DNA of 64,000 bases from positions 930,001 to 994,000 of the forward strand of contig NZ_JBNINT010000001.1 in assembly GCF_050510895.1 (NCBI RefSeq), in the 5' to 3' direction. The stretch comes from Pannonibacter phragmitetus_B. Lineage in GTDB: Bacteria; Pseudomonadota; Alphaproteobacteria; Rhizobiales; Stappiaceae. The stretch's first letter is position 1. Every line of letters starts with the position of its first letter. The notes below the pieces were generated by a model that was given only the letters and a program-made list of their open reading frames with translations, did not search any database and was not told the origin of the DNA. Of this stretch, positions 55,288 through 64,000 are shown in pieces. Position numbers and translations under genes: made by a program.

Positions 55288-56214
55288 ATGACGGGTAAGC
55301 ATGTCGCGGTACTGATGGGTGGCTGGGTGAATGAGAGGCCGGTGAGCCTTTCGTCCGGTAACGCCTGCGCCGACGCGCTGGAAGCGCGCGGTTTCAAGGT
55401 TTCGCGCGTGGATGTTGATCGTTCCATCGCTGATCGTCTGGCTGAGCTGAAGCCGGATGTGGCTTTCAACGCCCTGCATGGCCCCTTCGGCGAGGACGGC
55501 TGCATTCAGGGTTTGCTCGAAATCATGAATATCCCCTACACGCATTCCGGTGTGATGGCTTCTGCCCTTGCCATGAACAAGGTCAAGGCCAAGGCCGTGA
55601 TGGCGGCGCATGGGGTGCCGGTGACCGAGCATCTGATCATCAACCGGCGGGAAGTGGGTAATGAGCACCCGATGCGCCCGCCTTATGTGATCAAGCCCAT
55701 TAACGAAGGCTCCAGCTTTGGCGTGCTGATCGTTAAGGAAGACCAGTCGCATCCGCCGCAGGAGCTGACGCGCTCTGACTGGCCATATCCCGACACAATG
55801 ATGTGCGAGACCTACATCCCTGGCCGCGAGCTGACCTGCGCAGTGATGGGAGATGAGGTGCTTGGAGTTATCGACATTGTGCCAAAAGGGCACGGTTTCT
55901 ATGATTTTGAAGCGAAATATGCGGAAGGAGGCTCTGTTCACATCCTTCCTGCGAAAATTTCACCCTTTATTTACCAAGAAGTACAGAAACTTACCTTAAC
56001 AGCGCATCGTGCGCTCGGCTGCCGGGGTGTTTCGAGGGCGGATTTCCGCTTCGATGAGCGTCCGGATGGGTCGGGTACCCTGATCTGCCTGGAAGTTAAC
56101 ACTCAACCTGGAATGACCCCAACCTCGCTGGTTCCTGAGCTTGCCGCCCATGCCGGCCGTGATTTCGGGGATCTCGTCACCTGGATGGTGGAGGACGCAA
56201 GTTGCTGTCGCTGA
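55288..56214 (+). CDS. ddlB: D-alanine-D-alanine ligase
   Basis: Ddl makes the D-Ala-D-Ala dipeptide used by MurF. The 308-residue ATP-grasp product has VAVLMGGWVNERPVSLSSG, the ATP loop YVIKPINEGSSFGV, FNALHGPFGEDG and RADFRFDERPDGSGTLICLE. I chose ATG 55288; the upstream ATG/TTG at 55240 adds 16 residues that are not family-like. The ftsQ start lies within its last codons. Confidence 0.95.
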   Translation: MTGKHVAVLMGGWVNERPVSLSSGNACADALEARGFKVSRVDVDRSIADRLAELKPDVAFNALHGPFGEDGCIQGLLEIMNIPYTHSGVMASALAMNKVKAKAVMAAHGVPVTEHLIINRREVGNEHPMRPPYVIKPINEGSSFGVLIVKEDQSHPPQELTRSDWPYPDTMMCETYIPGRELTCAVMGDEVLGVIDIVPKGHGFYDFEAKYAEGGSVHILPAKISPFIYQEVQKLTLTAHRALGCRGVSRADFRFDERPDGSGTLICLEVNTQPGMTPTSLVPELAAHAGRDFGDLVTWMVEDASCCR

Positions 56215-57117
56215 GGCGCAAAGCCGGGATAGTAAGTGCTTATCCGCTGGAAGCGGAGCTGGCGCCGCGCGGGCGTGGTGTTCCGCGGCTGCGGCGCCGC
56301 CCTGTCTGGCGGCAGGCGGGCTGGATCGCTGATCTGCCCCGCTGGACTGGCACTGTATCTGCTGTGGCCTTCCTGGCTGCCACCATCACGTATGGTGTCA
56401 TTCTGGGCGGTCATGGGCGCATGGTCGCGCAGTCCCTCATCAGCGCAGCCGGTCTTGGTGTTGAGGCTGTGAAGCTGTCTGGTCAGCGTGAAGTGGCTGA
56501 ATACCAGATCCTCGATGCTCTCGCGCTCGAAGAAGGTGATTCTGCTGGTGCTCTTCGATGCAGATGCTGCGCGCGAACGCCTGAAGCAGAACCCCTGGGT
56601 CAAGTCCGCTTCGGTCATGAAGCTTTACCCGAATACGGTGAAGGTCACGATTGACGAATGGGTGCCTTACGCTCTCTGGCAGCGCGGCAACACCGTGTCC
56701 ATCGTTACCGAGCAGGGTGAAGTCATTACCGACGATGTAGATGGGCGCTACGCCAATCTGCTGCTGGTGGTGAACTACGGCGCTCAGACCCGTGCGGGTG
56801 AAATCCTCAAGGCCCTTGAGAGCGAGCCTGAGCTGCGCCCGCGAGTGCGCGCCGCGTATCTCATCGGTCAGCGCCGCTGGGATCTCATGCTCGAAAACGG
56901 CATCACAATCCGCCTGCCGGAAGAAGATCCGGCCAAGGCTCTGGCTGCTCTGGTGAAGATGGACAAGGAAAGCGCCATTCTGGCCCGTGACATTGCGGCC
57001 ATCGACCTGCGCCTGCCGGACCGTGTGGTGGTGCGGTTGACGGATGAAGCCGCGCAGCGCCGCCGCGAGGCGCTGGATGGAAACAAGAAAGTTGCAAGAG
57101 GGGGTGCCAACACATGA
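56202..57117 (+). CDS. ftsQ: Divisome protein FtsQ, frame broken by one base
   Basis: FtsQ is a bitopic scaffold linking FtsA/FtsZ to FtsLB. Repaired length is 304 residues: a basic cytoplasmic tail (residues 1-45), one helix (GTVSAVAFLAATITYGVIL), a POTRA domain (VEAVKLSGQREVAEYQILDA) and a beta domain (RLPEEDPAKALAALVKMDKE). The break is at about 56544, one base too many: removing it gives EEGDSLVLFDADAARERL. TTG 56202 follows GGAGG by seven bases and overlaps ddlB. The stop overlaps the ftsA start. Confidence 0.88.
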
Positions 57118-58429
57118 GCCGCACCGGTTCCACCCTCTATCTGCCGCGCATGCGCCCCTTCCGGGGCGCCGCGCCGTTGTGATGTCCGTGCTTGATGTGG
57201 GCTCTACCAAGATCTGCTGCCTCATCGCCAAGCTGACTCCGCGTGCCGAAGGTTCCGTTCTGGCCGGCCGGTCCCATGCCATCGAGGTTCTGGGCTACGG
57301 CTACCAGCGCTCGCGCGGGATCAAGTCCGGCGTGGTAGTGGACATGGATGCGGCCGAGCAGGCGATCCGCCTTGCCGTGGATGCCGCCGAACGCATGGCT
57401 GGCGTGACCGTTGAATCCGTCATCGCCAACGTCAGCTGCGGCCGCCTGCAGAGCGAGATCTTCAGCGCCACCGTGCCGCTGGCCGGTGATGCCGTGAGCG
57501 AAGCCGATATCCAGCGTGTTCTGGTTGCCGGGTCCTCGCACACGGTCATGGAAGGCCGGGCTGTCAATCACGCGCTGCCGATCTCCTATTCGCTGGATGG
57601 CAACCGTGGCATCCGCGATCCGCGCGGCATGCTGGGCATGAAGCTGGGCGTCGACATGCAGGTCGTCACCACCGAGGTGCCGCCGGTCCGCAATCTCGAG
57701 CTTTGCATCAATCGTGGCCACCTGCACGTGGAGACACTGGTGGCAACGCCTTATGCCAGCGGCCTGTCCACGATCGTGGATGATGAGGCTGAGCTGGGCG
57801 TTGCCTGCGTCGACATGGGCGGTGGCACCACGACGCTGTCCGTCTTCGTTGAGGGGCAGATGGTGCATCTGGATGCCATCGCTGTTGGCGGCCAGCATGT
57901 GACGACTGACATTGCGCGGGCTTTTGCCATGCGCCTTTCGGACGCTGAGCGTCTGAAGACCCTTCATGGTTCGGCCCTGCCGACCAGCGTGGATGACCGT
58001 GAGATGCTCACGATCCCGCCGGTGGAAGGTGACCTTCCGAACCAGATCCCGCGTTCGGCCCTTATCCGGGTTGTGCGTCCGCGGGTTGAGGAAATCCTGG
58101 AGCTGGTCCGTGACAGGCTGACGGCCTCCGGTTTTGCCGGGCGCGTCGGCAAGCAAATCGTCCTCACGGGCGGGGCGAGCCAGCTGACGGGATTGAGTGA
58201 AGTTGCGCGCCGTGTCATCGGCCGCAATGTCCGGCTCGGACGGCCACTCGGGGTGGCCGGACTGCCGGATGCAGCCAAGGGGCCGGCTTTCGCCGCCTCG
58301 GTCGGGTTGCTGATTTATCCGCAGGTCTCCCAGATCGAACAGTTTCAACCGAAACACAGGCGGTCTGGATGGGGCGGCAGCACGGGTTACCTGGCCCGTG
58401 TCGGCCAGTGGATCAGGGACAGCTTCTGA
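57114..58429 (+). CDS. ftsA: Cell division protein FtsA, frame broken by one base
   Basis: FtsA is an actin-like ATPase that tethers FtsZ to the membrane. The gene starts at ATG 57114 (MSRTGSTLYLPRMRP) and, after CCCC (57155-57158), continues in another frame; one more C gives MRPLPGRRAVVMSVLDVGST. Repaired length is 438 residues. Actin-fold motifs are VLDVGSTKICCLIAKL and GVACVDMGGGTTTLSVFVEG, then IVLTGGASQLTGLSEVARRV. The C-terminus has VGQWIRDSF, the amphipathic membrane helix. Confidence 0.92.
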
Positions 58430-58532
58430 CGCGGCATCCGCGTCAGGGAAACTGCCGGAAACGGCGAACTTCAAAGGGAAGAATGCGGAGCCCCCGAGAA
58501 CCGGGTGTTCCTTTTAGGGTCGCGAGGATAGA

Positions 58533-60332
58533 ATGACCATCAACCTGAAGATGCCCGACATTCAGGAGCTGAAGCCGCGGATCACGGTTTTCGGCGTCGG
58601 CGGCGCGGGCGGAAACGCCGTCAACAACATGATCACGGCCGGCCTGCAGGGTTGCGACTTTGTCGTAGCCAACACGGATGCGCAGGCTCTTGCCATGAAC
58701 CACGCAGAACGCCTGATCCAGATGGGCGTGGCTGTGACCGAAGGCCTCGGCGCCGGCTCTCAGCCGGAAGTCGGCAGCGCTGCTGCTGAAGAGGTTATCG
58801 ACGAAATCAACGACCACCTGTCCGGCTCGCACATGGTGTTCATCACCGCCGGCATGGGCGGTGGCACCGGTACGGGCGCTGCCCCCGTTATCGCCCGGGC
58901 GGCTCGCGCCCAGGGTATACTGACGGTAGGTGTGGTGACCAAACCGTTCCAGTTCGAAGGTGCGCGCCGCATGCGCATCGCCGAAGCAGGCATCCAGGAA
59001 CTGCAGCGCAATGTCGATACTCTGATCGTCATTCCGAACCAGAACCTGTTCCGCATCGCCAATGCCCAGACCACCTTCGCCGACGCATTTGCGATGGCTG
59101 ACCAGGTGCTCTACTCGGGCGTGGCCTGCATCACCGACCTGATGGTCAAGGAAGGTCTCATCAACCTCGACTTTGCCGACGTGCGCTCGATCATGCGCGG
59201 CATGGGCAAGGCGATGATGGGCACCGGCGAGGCATCGGGCGAGAACCGCGCCCAACAGGCGGCTGAAGCTGCCATTGCCAACCCGCTGCTCGATGAGACC
59301 TCGATGAAGGGTGCCAAGGGCCTGCTCATCTCGATCACGGGCGGTAACGATCTGACCCTGTTCGAAGTTGATGAAGCTGCCACCCGCATCCGCGAGGAAG
59401 TGGACGCCGACGCCAACATCATCCTGGGCGCGACCTTCGATGAAAGCATGGACGGCATCATCCGCGTCTCCGTCGTCGCCACCGGCATCGACAAGGAACT
59501 GCTGATGGGAAACGGTGAATTCGAGGCCATTCCGGCCCCGAAGACCGAGCCCGTCTCCCGCCCGGTCGTCAACACCGCTCCGCGTCAGCCTGAGCGTCCC
59601 GTTGAGCGTCCGGCCGTGACCAGCTTCCAGCAGGATGCAGCTTCCCGCGCTCTGGCCAGCCTTGAGCGTGAACTGGCGATCAATGAGCCGGCTCCGGCCG
59701 CTCAGGTGAGCGAGGCTGTGGAAGCCAAATCCTTTCGTCCCGCAACCGAAGCCGTAATCCCCGCTCCGGTTCAGGCCGAAATTCCGGCAGCTCCGATGCA
59801 GCCAATGGTTCAGCAGCCAGTCCAGGCCGCCGTTCCGTTCGAGACCCCGGCAGCTGAACAGCCGATGGCTGCTCCGCGTATGCCGCGCGTGGAAGACTTC
59901 CCGCCGATCGCCCAGCGTGAGCTGATGGCCCGCCAGCCGCAGCGCCCCGAAGCTGTTGCCCCGGCGGCTCCCGCTCCCGCGCCGCAGCCGATGGCTGCGC
60001 CTGCGCTCGACATGGAAGAGCATGGCGATGACCGCCGCCCGATGGGTCTGCTGCGCCGTCTGGCCAGCGGTCTGTCCCGCCGCGAAGATCATGAAGAGCA
60101 TGCCGCGCATGAGGCAGCTCCCGTCATGACCCCGCGTGCTCCGGCTGCTGCTCCCCAGCCGCAGATGCGTCCGGCTCCGCGCATGCCGCAGATGGCCCCT
60201 GCTCAGCAGGGCCGCCCGGCTGGCGCTGCCGGTCAGCTCGACATGCAGGGCCGCGCTCCGGCGCGTCCGCAGGTGCACAGCGAGGAAGACCAGCTCGAGA
60301 TCCCGGCGTTCCTGCGCCGTCAGTCGAACTGA
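58533..60332 (+). CDS. ftsZ: Cell division GTPase FtsZ
   Basis: FtsZ forms the tubulin-like Z-ring. The 599-residue product is long for FtsZ because of an extended Pro/Ala/Glu/Gln-rich linker (about 325-570), typical of Hyphomicrobiales. The GTPase core (about 1-320) has FGVGGAGGNAVNNMI and GMGGGTGTGAAPVIARAARA (tubulin signature). The C-terminal conserved tail ends EIPAFLRRQSN, the FtsA-binding peptide. There is a 103-base gap after ftsA. Confidence 0.98.
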   Translation: MTINLKMPDIQELKPRITVFGVGGAGGNAVNNMITAGLQGCDFVVANTDAQALAMNHAERLIQMGVAVTEGLGAGSQPEVGSAAAEEVIDEINDHLSGSHMVFITAGMGGGTGTGAAPVIARAARAQGILTVGVVTKPFQFEGARRMRIAEAGIQELQRNVDTLIVIPNQNLFRIANAQTTFADAFAMADQVLYSGVACITDLMVKEGLINLDFADVRSIMRGMGKAMMGTGEASGENRAQQAAEAAIANPLLDETSMKGAKGLLISITGGNDLTLFEVDEAATRIREEVDADANIILGATFDESMDGIIRVSVVATGIDKELLMGNGEFEAIPAPKTEPVSRPVVNTAPRQPERPVERPAVTSFQQDAASRALASLERELAINEPAPAAQVSEAVEAKSFRPATEAVIPAPVQAEIPAAPMQPMVQQPVQAAVPFETPAAEQPMAAPRMPRVEDFPPIAQRELMARQPQRPEAVAPAAPAPAPQPMAAPALDMEEHGDDRRPMGLLRRLASGLSRREDHEEHAAHEAAPVMTPRAPAAAPQPQMRPAPRMPQMAPAQQGRPAGAAGQLDMQGRAPARPQVHSEEDQLEIPAFLRRQSN

Positions 60333-60358
60333 GTCGCTCCTGACCCTTCTTCCCTTGG

Positions 60359-60387
60359 ACGGCCTGACACACAATGTGTCAGGCCGT
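60359..60387 (+). terminator. Terminator of ftsZ
   Basis: ACGGCCTGACAC (60359-60370) and GTGTCAGGCCGT (60376-60387), 12 bp with a 5-base loop, ending in TTTCC. It lies 27 bases after the ftsZ stop. Confidence 0.85.
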
Positions 60388-60455
60388 TTCCGTGTGTCTG
60401 GAGGGTTCCGTTGTAGATTCAATATGTTGGTGCCTGAGTTCGCGTTACAAACCGT

Positions 60456-60469
60456 AATAAAGCTTTATT
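60456..60469. promoter_or_regulatory. 14-bp palindrome upstream of lpxC
   Basis: AATAAAGCTTTATT is a perfect palindrome 123 bases before the lpxC start, between the ftsZ terminator and lpxC. It may be an operator or part of the promoter; the factor is unknown. Confidence 0.35.
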
Positions 60470-60591
60470 TCTGACATGACGCTTGGGGGGTATTGTGCTG
60501 CCAGTTCCAGAAGCGTTAATGCGCGGTAGCTAAAGTCATTTCAGTTTTCGGAATGACACTTTGACCGCGAAACCGGCATAGGCAGACCCGA

Positions 60592-61546
60592 ATGACCAAC
60601 CGTCTTGATTTCCAGACCACTGTGGCGGATCAGGTGACACTGACAGGTATTGGCGTTCATTCGGGTACGCCGGCCTCGGTGACCCTTCTGCCCGCAGATG
60701 CTGGAACGGGTATTGTCTTTCACCGCACGGACGTGAGTGACGACCTGCAGACGGACATTCCCGGCCGCTGGGATCATGTGACGGCAACGGCACTCTGCAC
60801 CGTCATGGCTGACCCGGCCCGCAACGGCGTGTCCACGGTCGAGCATCTGATGGCTGCGCTGCGCGGCCTCGGCGTTGACAATGTCATCGTCGAAATGGAC
60901 GGCCCGGAAATGCCGATCATGGATGGCAGTGCGGCTGCCTTCGTGGAGGCCATCGATCAGGTTGGCCTCAAGCGCCTCGACCGTGGCCGCCGCTATCTGC
61001 AGAATCAAGAAGCCCGTTCGCTTTGAGCAGAATGGTGCCTGGTGCGAGCTTCTGCCCTATTCCGGCACCCGTTTCGAAGTGACCATCGAATTCGAGACGC
61101 CGTTGATCGGCCGTCAGACCTTTGCCAGCGACATGACGCCGGATGTGTTCCGCAAGGAAGTTTCGCGTGCCCGCACCTTTGGTCAGGTCAAGGAAGTCGA
61201 GAAGCTGTGGGCGATGGGCTTTGCCCGCGGCTCTTCGCTGGAGAATTCCGTCGCCGTTGCCGGTGACCGGGTGCTCAACCCGGAAGGCACCCGCTGGGCT
61301 GACGAGTTCGTCCGTCACAAGACGCTGGATGCAGTTGGTGATCTGGCGTTGGCCGGTCTGCCGATTCTCGGTCTTTACCGCTCCTACAAGGCTGGTCACC
61401 GCATGAATGTGGCCATTCTGGCTGAACTGTTCAGCAAGGCAGGGCAGGATGCGTTCGAAATTGTCGAGGCTCCGGCATGGCGCGAACATGGCAATGTTGA
61501 GCGTTCCGGGCTGGCTGCAGCGGCCTTCGGCCCTGAGGTTTCCTGA
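60592..61546 (+). CDS. lpxC: UDP-3-O-acyl-GlcNAc deacetylase LpxC, frame broken by one base
   Basis: LpxC is the zinc deacetylase that commits to lipid A synthesis. Repaired length is 317 residues. Motifs are the zinc histidine in GVSTVEHLMAALRGLGVDN, EMPIMDGSAAAFVEAID, and the second site FVRHKTLDAVGDLALAG. The break is at AGAATC (61001-61006), one A too many; removing it gives LQIKKPVRFEQNGAWCEL. The gene has its own promoter region and ends before a hairpin. Confidence 0.93.
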
Positions 61547-61571
61547 GTTTTTGCACAAGTCATTCGAGTAT

Positions 61572-61590
61572 GGGCGCCCGAGAGGCGCCC
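61572..61590 (+). terminator. Terminator-like hairpin after lpxC
   Basis: GGGCGCC (61572-61578), CGAGA loop, GGCGCCC (61584-61590), followed by GCTCTTTGTC, a weak T-tract. Confidence 0.55.
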
Positions 61591-61751
61591 GCTCTTTGTC
61601 TACGGTCACAAAAAGCTCAAAAAAGACGACACACGGCGTGACGAATGCCGTCCGGTTCCGCTAAAAGCCTTAGCGTGGAACGTGTTTGGTAACCGGACTG
61701 TGGCCCCTGGGCAGGGGGCTCATGCATAACTCGGGCAAGGAGTGGTGAGGC

Positions 61752-62615
61752 GTGCTGCGAAACATGGCAACAGAGGCTGGCAAGCGTTCCGGCAGAAAGA
61801 CTGCCCTTCTTGGCTCGATCATGCTGGTATGTGCATTGACCCTGTCAGCTTGCGCATCCAAGGACGATGACGACCTGGCGCTGGACGACACCCCGGCCGA
61901 AGTGCTGTTCAACGAGGGCCTGGCGCTGCGCAATGCAGGCCGCCTGAGTGATGCCGGCAAGAAGTTCTCCGAGGTAGACAAGGTCTATCCCTATTCCGAA
62001 TATGCCCGGAAATCGCTGATCAACCTCGCCTACATCAATTTTTCGCTGGGCCGCTACGCCGAGACGATCAATGCTGCAGACCGCTTCATCACGCTTTACC
62101 CGGGCAGTGAGGATGCAGCTTACGCGCTGTATCTGAAGGGGCAGTCCTATCAGCGTCAGATTCCGGACATCACCCGCGACCAGAAGATCACCGAACAGGC
62201 CGCACAGACCTTCAGTGAGCTGATCCAGCGTTATCCCGACAGCGAGTACACGGCGGATGCCAAGGCCAAGCTGCTGATGGCGGAAGACCAGCTTGCAGGC
62301 AAGGAAATGCAGGTGGGCCGCTTCTATCTTGAGAAGCGCAACTACATTGCGGCCATCAACCGGTTCAAGACGGTGGTGATCAATTATCAGACCACCCGCC
62401 ACGTCGAGGAAGCTCTCTTCCGTCTGACCGAAGGCTATTACGCGCTGGGTGTGGTGAACGAGGCGCAGACCGCTGCGGCTATTCTCGGTCACAACTATCC
62501 TGACAGCCAGTGGTACAAGGACGCTTTCTCGCTGTTGCAGAAGGGCGGATATGAGCCTTCCGAGAACAAGTCGAGCTGGATCAGCCGCGCCTTCCAGGGG
62601 GTGAATGTGTTCTGA
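61752..62615 (+). CDS. bamD: Outer membrane assembly lipoprotein BamD
   Basis: BamD is the essential TPR lipoprotein of the BAM complex, which inserts beta-barrels into the outer membrane. The 287-residue product has a signal peptide and lipobox LTLSACASK (lipidated Cys34), then TPR-like repeats (LFNEGLALRNAGRLSDAGKK, LINLAYINFSLGRYAETINA, FSELIQRYPDSEYTADAKAK). AAGGAG precedes GTG 61752 with an 8-base spacer; ATG 61764 is the alternative. Confidence 0.95.
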   Translation: MLRNMATEAGKRSGRKTALLGSIMLVCALTLSACASKDDDDLALDDTPAEVLFNEGLALRNAGRLSDAGKKFSEVDKVYPYSEYARKSLINLAYINFSLGRYAETINAADRFITLYPGSEDAAYALYLKGQSYQRQIPDITRDQKITEQAAQTFSELIQRYPDSEYTADAKAKLLMAEDQLAGKEMQVGRFYLEKRNYIAAINRFKTVVINYQTTRHVEEALFRLTEGYYALGVVNEAQTAAAILGHNYPDSQWYKDAFSLLQKGGYEPSENKSSWISRAFQGVNVF

Positions 62616-62651
62616 TCCGGATACCGGGTCATCAGGGCGGGGCAATTTCAC

Positions 62652-64000
62652 ATGCTGGCGACGCTGTCCATTCGCGATATCGTCCTCATCGACCGGCTCG
62701 ACATCGAGTTTTCCGGCGGTATGACTGTGCTCACCGGTGAAACCGGTGCGGGCAAGTCCATTCTTCTCGACGCGCTTACCCTTGCCCTCGGCGGGCGGGG
62801 CGACGCTGGCCTTGTGCGCCATGGTGAGGCGCAGGGGCAGGTGGTTGCCGTCTTCGATGTCGCCGGTGCCCACCCTGTGCGCTCCTTGCTGCGTGAGAAT
62901 GACGTGCCCGACGATGGTGATGTCATTTTGCGCCGTATCCAGACGGCCGATGGCCGCAGCCGTGCCTTCATCAACGATCAGCCCGTCAGCGTCGGCCTGC
63001 TGCGGCAGGCAGGGCAAATGCTGGTCGAGGTGCATGGACAGCATGACGAGCGGGCGCTTGTGGATCCGGAAAGCCACCGGCAGCTGCTGGATGCCTTTGG
63101 CGTGCTGCAGGGCGAATTGGCGGCCGTTGAGGCCGCTTATGCCTCCTATCGCAAGGCAGAGAAGGCGCTGCGTGACCACAAGGCCCGCATCGACGCGGCC
63201 CGCCGGGAGGCTGATTTCCTGCGCTCAGCCGTTGATGAGCTGAAAAGACTGGATCCGAAGCAGGGCGAGGAAGACGCGCTGGCCATGCGCCGTGCCGAAA
63301 TGATGCAGGTGGAAAAGATCGCCACCGACCTCAATGAAGCCTACGAGACGCTGAATGGCGGCGCTTCGCCCATCCCGGAACTTTCCAGCCTGCTGCGCCG
63401 TCTCGAACGCAAGGCCGATCAGGCGCCGAAGCTTTGTCTGGCCCTGTGGCGGCTCTGGCAACTGCCTTGGACAATCTTGAGGAAGCCCGCTCAGGCCTTG
63501 AGACTGCAATCCGTGAGACCGACTTTGACCCGCGGGAGCTGGAAGCTGCGGAAGAGCGGCTGTTTGCCCTTCGTGCTGCAGCACGCAAGTTCTCAGTCCA
63601 GGTGGATGAGCTTCCGGCCTTGCGCCAGAAGATGGCGGCAGACCTCAACGACCTTGATGCAGGTGAGGAGAAGCTGGATGCGCTGGCTGCTGCGGCTGAC
63701 ACGGCGCGCAAGGCCTTTGATGGTCTGGCGGCGAAACTGTCCGCCCGCCGCGCCAATGCTGCCCGTGCTCTGGAGGCTGCCGTTGCCGCCGAGCTTCCGG
63801 CCCTGAAGCTTGAGCGGGCGCGCTTTATCGTCGAAATGACCAGCGACCCGGAGAACCGGTCGGCAAACGGCGTTGATACGGTGGAGTTCTGGGTGCAGAC
63901 CAACCCCGGCACACGCCCCGGCCCGATGATGAAGGTTGCCTCCGGTGGAGAGCTTTCCCGCTTCCTGCTGGCGCTGAAGGTGTCGCTGGCCGACAGCGGT
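62652..64000 (+). CDS. recN: DNA repair protein RecN, 3' end outside the window, frame broken once
   Basis: RecN is an SMC-like ATPase of double-strand break repair. The N-terminal half has TVLTGETGAGKSILLDALTL (Walker A) and VEVHGQHDERALVDPESHRQ, followed by coiled coil. The break is in CCC (63442-63444): one more C gives LAPVAALATALDNLEEARSG, and the frame then runs to the edge, reaching KVASGGELSRFLLALKVSLA, the ABC signature. The C-terminal end is beyond 64000. Confidence 0.93.

Noticed and set aside
58443..60422. A 659-codon open frame opposite ftsZ
   Set aside because: It mirrors ftsZ codons, has no ribosome site and no plausible domain. It is a shadow frame. The same applies to long frames opposite DUF2339, murF-mraY, rsmH and ftsA.

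Overview
The window is a high-GC bacterial chromosome segment, almost certainly Alphaproteobacteria and most likely order Hyphomicrobiales (the Pannonibacter/Stappia/Roseibium neighbourhood is my best guess; this is inference from protein style, not a search). The pointers are a long-linker FtsZ, the alphaproteobacterial order of the division and cell wall (dcw) cluster, DUF2336, BA14K and DUF2293 proteins, an ArsR-methyltransferase gene in front of metF-metH, and a type A RNase P RNA. I see no phage, insertion sequence, CRISPR array, tRNA or rRNA.

Layout. 1-7.2 kb: two signalling genes (a Cache-type chemoreceptor and a GGDEF-EAL protein), RidA, DUF2293, a SufR-like Fe-S regulator facing a small DUF1127-like gene, and oxyR. 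7.2-19.3 kb: a possible small RNA beside oxyR, a DUF2336 gene, the methionine unit (ArsR-methyltransferase, metF, metH), azoR, a 27-residue membrane peptide gene, a second DUF2336 gene, a LysE exporter and a BA14K protein. 19.5-23.5 kb: HugZ-like protein, a second chemoreceptor, a Tim44-like protein. 23.6-32.7 kb: a catabolic island with a fused 5-oxoprolinase/hydantoinase, a TRAP transporter (dctM, dctQ, dctP), a DadA-like oxidoreductase and a MarR-like regulator, with a shared 13-bp motif upstream of two of its transcription units. 32.7-40.5 kb: lytic transglycosylase, AmpD-like amidase, DjlA-like co-chaperone, a second GGDEF-EAL protein and a large DUF2339 membrane protein. 40.6-41.0 kb: rnpB. 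41.3-61.5 kb: the dcw cluster mraZ-rsmH-ftsL-ftsI-murE-murF-mraY-murD-ftsW-murG-murC-murB, ddlB-ftsQ-ftsA-ftsZ and lpxC. 61.7 kb to the end: bamD and the start of recN.

The dcw genes are tightly packed, mostly with ATGA or GTGA overlaps, and take UDP-MurNAc precursors to lipid II and to the divisome. A textbook MraZ operator (four perfect CCCAT boxes at a 10-bp period plus a fifth degenerate one) sits upstream of mraZ.

The most important caveat is data quality. Sixteen positions, plus one inferred, carry single-nucleotide-scale length errors that break otherwise intact genes, most of them one base missing from a short homopolymer. They hit essential genes (ftsI, murE, ftsW, murC, ftsQ, ftsA, lpxC), and every corrected length matches its family. 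I therefore treat these as sequencing or assembly errors, not pseudogenes, and give full gene spans.
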